This document shows positions 5,416 through 8,280 of a stretch of DNA of 8,280 nucleotides, piece by piece. This DNA comes from Gammaproteobacteria bacterium (GTDB lineage: Bacteria; Pseudomonadota; Gammaproteobacteria; GCF-002020875): the NCBI GenBank assembly GCA_018671205.1, contig JABHIC010000059.1, positions 1-8,280 of the forward strand. Direction: 5' to 3'. Position 1 is the stretch's first letter, and every line of letters starts with the position of its first letter. Under the pieces are notes generated by a model. The model did no database searches and was not told the origin of the DNA. It saw only the letters and a program-made list of their open reading frames with translations. A program made the translations under genes and the position numbers.

Positions 5416-5742
5416 ATGAAAAAAATTATCGCTGCTATCGCTCTCGCTGCTGTTGCCTCTAGTGCCTCTGCTTTCTTCGGTGGTGATGACAACCAGTCTG
5501 GCTACGGAACCGGTTCCGCTGATGGCGCTTTTGACGGAAAGGGTCGCGGTGCTGCCAAGGGTTCATCTGATGCAGAGGGTAACTTCAGCATGACTGTAAA
5601 CGCTTCTGGTAAGGGCTCTTCTGACATGCAGGCTGATATGGACGCTGCTGAGAACGCTCGTTTCAAGGGGGATAGCGATATCCGTACAGAGACTCGCCCA
5701 AGTCACTACCCTTATGCTCCAGTAGCTCCTGCTGCTCAATAA
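5416..5742 (+). CDS. Small exported Gly/Ser/Asp-rich protein
   Basis: The 108-residue product starts with a clear Sec signal peptide: MKK, a hydrophobic stretch (IIAAIALAAVA), and an SSASA cleavage site before FFGG near residue 19-20. The mature chain of about 89 residues is rich in Gly, Ser, Asp and Ala, lacks Cys, and repeats KGSSD/GKGSSD about twenty residues apart. It ends in a Pro/Tyr/Ala tail (HYPYAPVAPAAQ). The layout, an N-terminal aromatic-Gly-Asp block, a Gly-rich middle and a YPYAP tail, recalls 'sulfur globule family' proteins of sulfur-oxidising gammaproteobacteria, but Gly and Tyr content is lower and the likeness is from memory of composition only. Function is otherwise unknown. 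AAGGAAA (5404-5410) fixes the start at 5416; the in-frame ATG at 5389 would place the signal peptide internally. The gene has its own promoter-like region and a strong terminator, suggesting a monocistronic, well-expressed gene. Confidence 0.8.
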   Translation: MKKIIAAIALAAVASSASAFFGGDDNQSGYGTGSADGAFDGKGRGAAKGSSDAEGNFSMTVNASGKGSSDMQADMDAAENARFKGDSDIRTETRPSHYPYAPVAPAAQ

Positions 5743-5757
5743 GAGAACTTGTTACAC

Positions 5758-5794
5758 AAAAAGCCCCGGTACGGTGACGTATCGGGGCTTTTTT
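5758..5794. terminator. Strong bidirectional intrinsic terminator
   Basis: GCCCCGGTACG (5763-5773) pairs with CGTATCGGGGC (5778-5788), 11 bp with one G-T pair, around a GTGA loop. A5 on the left and T6 on the right extend the stem and give a T-tract on both strands. It lies between the convergent secreted-protein gene and the dctM end, so it can close both transcripts. Confidence 0.9.
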
Positions 5795-5810
5795 ATCTTC
5801 TCGAACTTCT

Positions 5811-7100
5811 CTAATTCGCCAAACCATAAAACCCCGGAAAGATCAGGATCGAGGTGAGTACCGTGATCTGGATCAGAATGAAGGGGATGACCCCACGATA
5901 GATCTCGTGGGTCTGGATGGAGGGTGGGGCAACCCCCTTTAGGTAGAAGAGGCTAAAGCCAAAGGGGGGGGTGAGGAACGAGGTCTGCAGATTCATTGCA
6001 ATCAGAATGGCATACCAGAGCAGCGGGATACCGAGGGTTTCGGCAATGGGCAGCAGGATGGGGACCACAATAAAGGCAATCTCCACAAAGTCGATAAAAA
6101 AACCGAGCAGGAGGATAAACAGCATCGAAAAGATGAGAAAGCCCCACTTTTCTCCGGGTAGTTGTAGCAGATAGCTCTCCACCATACGGTCTCCACCAGT
6201 GTAGGTGAAGGCCATTGAGAAGGCGGTGGCACCGACCAGAATGGCAAAGACCATCGCGGTGACCCGGACCGTCTCTTCGGCACTCTGGAAGAGGGCATGG
6301 AGAGAGAATTTCCCATAGAAGAGCGCCAGCAGAATAGCCCCAACCCCACCGACCGCAGAGGACTCCGTTGGGGTGGCAATCCCGGCGAAGATGGAACCCA
6401 GCACCACAATAATCAGCACCAGAGGGGGGATGATCGCCCAGAGGGCGGTCAGGTACTGCTCCCGTAGTGGCCTCTCATCATCAAATGGGATCGCGGGGGC
6501 ACTCCCCTCCTGCAGATGAGAGTAGAGCAGTACATAGAGGATATAGAGCCCCACCAGCACCAGTCCCGGAATCAGTGCCGCACGGAATAGATCACCCACC
6601 GGTAACCCCATCACATCACCCAAAATAACCAGGATGATTGATGGCGGAATGATCTGCCCCAGTGTCCCAGAGGCACAGATCACCCCGCAACTGAGAGGGC
6701 GGTTGTAGCTGTATTTGAGCATTACCGGAAGAGAGATCACCCCCATCGCCACTACACTGGCCCCCACCACCCCGGTCGATGCGGCGAGCAGGGTACCCAC
6801 AAAGATTGTCGCAATTGCCAGCCCACCAGAGCGTCTGCCAAACAGTCGTGCCATCGACTCCAGTAGCTGCTCGGCCAGCTCCGTCTTTTGCAGCATAACC
6901 CCCATAAAGACAAAGAGGGGAACCGCCATCAGAGTGGAGTTCTCCATGATCGACTGAATGCGGAAAGGCATAAAGGCGAAGATCTCAACCCCCTCAGAGA
7001 GTACCCCAAAGAGCAGGGCAACCCCGCCAAAGGTAAAGGCGACAGGGAACCCAAACAGCAGGAGCAGCAGGGCGGTGAAAAACATCAGCAGACCGATCAT
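5811..7100 (-). CDS. dctM: TRAP transporter large permease (DctM type)
   Basis: This 429-residue, strongly hydrophobic protein has the length and composition of TRAP large subunits, with about a dozen predicted membrane helices. It opens with MIGLLMFFTALLLLLFGFPV and has a family-typical ...ASGTLGQIIPPSIILVILGDVMGLPVGDLF... segment near residues 143-174. Near the end it has ...LQTSFLTPPFGFSLFYLKGV..., another conserved stretch in which the polar and Pro residues line the transport path. Together with the small permease it couples Na+ or H+ entry to inward movement of the substrate delivered by the periplasmic binding protein, across the cytoplasmic membrane. Its ATG overlaps the dctQ stop by four bases (ATGA), so the two are translationally coupled; GGCGGA lies about eleven bases upstream. 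The bidirectional terminator 17 bases past its stop ends the operon. Confidence 0.95.
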   Translation of the reverse strand: MIGLLMFFTALLLLLFGFPVAFTFGGVALLFGVLSEGVEIFAFMPFRIQSIMENSTLMAVPLFVFMGVMLQKTELAEQLLESMARLFGRRSGGLAIATIFVGTLLAASTGVVGASVVAMGVISLPVMLKYSYNRPLSCGVICASGTLGQIIPPSIILVILGDVMGLPVGDLFRAALIPGLVLVGLYILYVLLYSHLQEGSAPAIPFDDERPLREQYLTALWAIIPPLVLIIVVLGSIFAGIATPTESSAVGGVGAILLALFYGKFSLHALFQSAEETVRVTAMVFAILVGATAFSMAFTYTGGDRMVESYLLQLPGEKWGFLIFSMLFILLLGFFIDFVEIAFIVVPILLPIAETLGIPLLWYAILIAMNLQTSFLTPPFGFSLFYLKGVAPPSIQTHEIYRGVIPFILIQITVLTSILIFPGFYGLAN

Positions 7101-7627
7101 TCTGGAGCCATTCCGCCCTCCTCAGGGCTCTCTGCTCTGCGCCATGCCCGTACCATAAAACCGATGCTGCTGATGATCACCAGAATAAAGGAGAGGGGGA
7201 TGATTGATTTAATGATCCAGCGCTGGGGGAGCCCCCCAGGATCACCACTCCCCTCACCCAGCTGGTAGGCATCCAGAGCAAAACCGATCCCATACCAGCT
7301 GATCAATGTAGCGAAGGGGATCAGTAGCAGCAGCGTACCGACAGTATCAACCACCGCCTGTCGTCTTGCCGAGAAGCGGCTATAGAACAGATCGACCCGT
7401 ACATGCCCATCCTGCGACAGGGTATAGGAGATCCCCAGCAGAAAAAGTGCAGCATAGAGGTGCCACTCCAGCTCCTGCATGCCGATGGAGACATCATTGA
7501 AAAGATAGCGCAGGATCACATCGTAGAAGACATTAAGCAGCAGTAGCAACAGCAGAACGGCAGAGAGTCTGCCGGTCAGGGTGGAGAGGCGTTGCGTCTG
7601 GCGCTCAACCTGTTGCAGGATGCTCAT
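7097..7627 (-). CDS. dctQ: TRAP transporter small permease (DctQ type)
   Basis: This 176-residue protein has four hydrophobic segments (about 20-42, 56-70, 93-115 and 138-160), the DctQ topology. The family signature is visible as QELEWHLYAALFLLGISYTL followed by DGHVRVDLFY (73-82). The stretch EGSGDPGGLPQRWIIKSIIP (125-144) is typical of the small subunits paired with FcbT/TakP-type binding proteins rather than of the C4-dicarboxylate DctQ. It forms the membrane complex with DctM and helps dock the binding protein. The gene is 45 bases downstream of dctP and overlaps dctM by four bases. The ATG at 7627 has no Shine-Dalgarno sequence: the preceding bases on this strand are pyrimidine-rich. 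The start could be a little further in, although the conserved amphipathic N-terminus argues for the full length. Confidence 0.93.
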   Translation of the reverse strand: MSILQQVERQTQRLSTLTGRLSAVLLLLLLLNVFYDVILRYLFNDVSIGMQELEWHLYAALFLLGISYTLSQDGHVRVDLFYSRFSARRQAVVDTVGTLLLLIPFATLISWYGIGFALDAYQLGEGSGDPGGLPQRWIIKSIIPLSFILVIISSIGFMVRAWRRAESPEEGGMAPE

Positions 7628-7672
7628 GGAGTAGCGTAGATTGGAGTGGGTTGGGCCGGGCCGGAAGGGGGG

Positions 7673-8280
7673 CTACTTTAGAGACTCCATCGTCTCATAG
7701 TAGCTCTGGTCGGATATTTTGGTCCAGGCTCGCGCTTTTTTCAGGTAACGGGCCTGAGAATCGATGATCTCTTTTGCCAGTGGGTCCGCAGCCGCGCGCT
7801 CTGCAATCAGCAGATCGTTGGCATCCTTCATCGTCTGTAGCACCTCGGAAGGGAAGGATTTGACCTGAATATTGGGATACTCCGTCTTCATTGAGGCCCA
7901 GTTTTCTGCACTCTCGTGGTAAGAGTGGGCATACATATCATAGGCCGCAAGGCGCATAGAGACCCGCAGGATCTCCTGGATTTCAGCGGGTAGACTCTCC
8001 CACTTCTCTTTGTTGAAGAGGAACTGCATCTCCGAGCCGGGCTCATGCCAGCCGGTGTAGTAGTAGGGGGCGATCTTGTGGAACCCCATCCGTAGATCGA
8101 GTGATGGCCCGACCCACTCCAGGGCATCAATGGTGCCGAGCTCCAGTGCGGTGTAGAGCTCACCCGCCGGAATATTGGTCGGCTTGGCTCCCACCTTGGC
8201 GAGAATTTCACCGGCAAAGCCCGGAATGCGCATCTTCAGCCCCTGCAGATCCTCAATCGAGTTGATCTCCTTCTGGAACC
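7673..8280 (-). CDS. dctP: TRAP substrate-binding protein (DctP family), 5' end outside window
   Basis: The frame stays open from its TAG (7673-7675) to the window edge, so the N-terminus and signal peptide lie outside; the ATG at 8233 is internal. About 201 residues are visible. FQKEINSIEDLQGLKMRIPG contains the Arg that in this family contacts the substrate carboxylate. IPAGELYTALELGTIDALEW (with VGPSLD after it) is the conserved hinge region, and GFHKIAPYYYTGWHEPGSEM leads to a FNKEKWESLPAEIQ segment. The EWVGP...GFHKIAPYYY combination resembles TakP (2-oxoacid-binding) and related mannitol/aromatic-acid binding proteins more than DctP of C4-dicarboxylate systems. A 2-oxo- or hydroxy-monocarboxylate ligand is therefore the best guess. 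It captures the ligand in the periplasm and passes it to DctQM. It is the first of the three TRAP genes visible in the operon. Confidence 0.93.
   Translation of the reverse strand, partial: FQKEINSIEDLQGLKMRIPGFAGEILAKVGAKPTNIPAGELYTALELGTIDALEWVGPSLDLRMGFHKIAPYYYTGWHEPGSEMQFLFNKEKWESLPAEIQEILRVSMRLAAYDMYAHSYHESAENWASMKTEYPNIQVKSFPSEVLQTMKDANDLLIAERAAADPLAKEIIDSQARYLKKARAWTKISDQSYYETMESLK

Noticed and set aside
5247..5462. Open frame of 71 codons on + spanning the prfC end and the secreted-protein start.
   Set aside because: It overlaps both well-supported genes in another frame, and its C-terminus is simply an out-of-frame reading of the signal peptide region.
6888..7268. Open frame of 126 codons on + antisense to dctM and dctQ.
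   Set aside because: It is antisense to two conserved overlapping genes, with biased Lys/Gln/Pro-rich composition typical of the reverse of membrane-protein codons.

Overview
The window reads as chromosome of a free-living or symbiotic gammaproteobacterium. The evidence is a full-length peptide chain release factor 3, a SlyD-type FKBP prolyl isomerase, a DUF721/DciA-like protein and a three-gene TRAP uptake system, all with moderate G+C. A small exported Gly/Ser/Asp-rich protein would suit a sulfur-oxidising lineage, but that point is only a weak inference from its layout.

Layout: bases 1-30 are the tail of an unidentified gene. Next come a DUF721 (DciA-like) gene (51-653), a hairpin, and a SlyD-like PPIase gene (815-1243), both on +. 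From about 1290 to 3690 lies what looks like an accessory stretch between two housekeeping genes. It holds a single-domain bacteriohemerythrin gene (1408-1800, +) framed by two near-identical long palindromes (1292-1370 and 1803-1880). A REP-like double hairpin (1884-1948) follows, then a 507-residue Fic AMPylase with an AbiEi-like N-terminal region on - (1954-3477). Upstream of fic are four degenerate direct repeats with an exact 24-bp period (3494-3589). prfC follows on + (3692-5278), preceded by a strong stem-loop with a T-tract. Then comes a small secreted protein gene (5416-5742), closed by a clear bidirectional terminator. Convergent on - is a dctP-dctQ-dctM TRAP operon; dctP is cut by the window edge.

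How the genes work together: the TRAP genes form one import system in the order binding protein, small permease, large permease, with a 4-bp dctQ/dctM overlap. Details of the binding protein and small permease suggest the 2-oxoacid/aromatic-acid branch rather than classical C4-dicarboxylates. The Fic gene looks like a self-contained toxin-type enzyme: it carries its own inhibitory motif and a DNA-binding-like domain, and sits beside an operator-like repeat array. That array lies between fic and the divergent prfC, so it could also influence RF3 expression. The hemerythrin gene has A+T-rich codon use unlike its neighbours (nine of fifteen isoleucines are ATA), no Shine-Dalgarno site, and a TATAAT box so close to its ATG that the mRNA is probably leaderless.

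No tRNA, rRNA, CRISPR array, transposase gene or replication origin was seen. No gene-free stretch exceeds about 215 bases.
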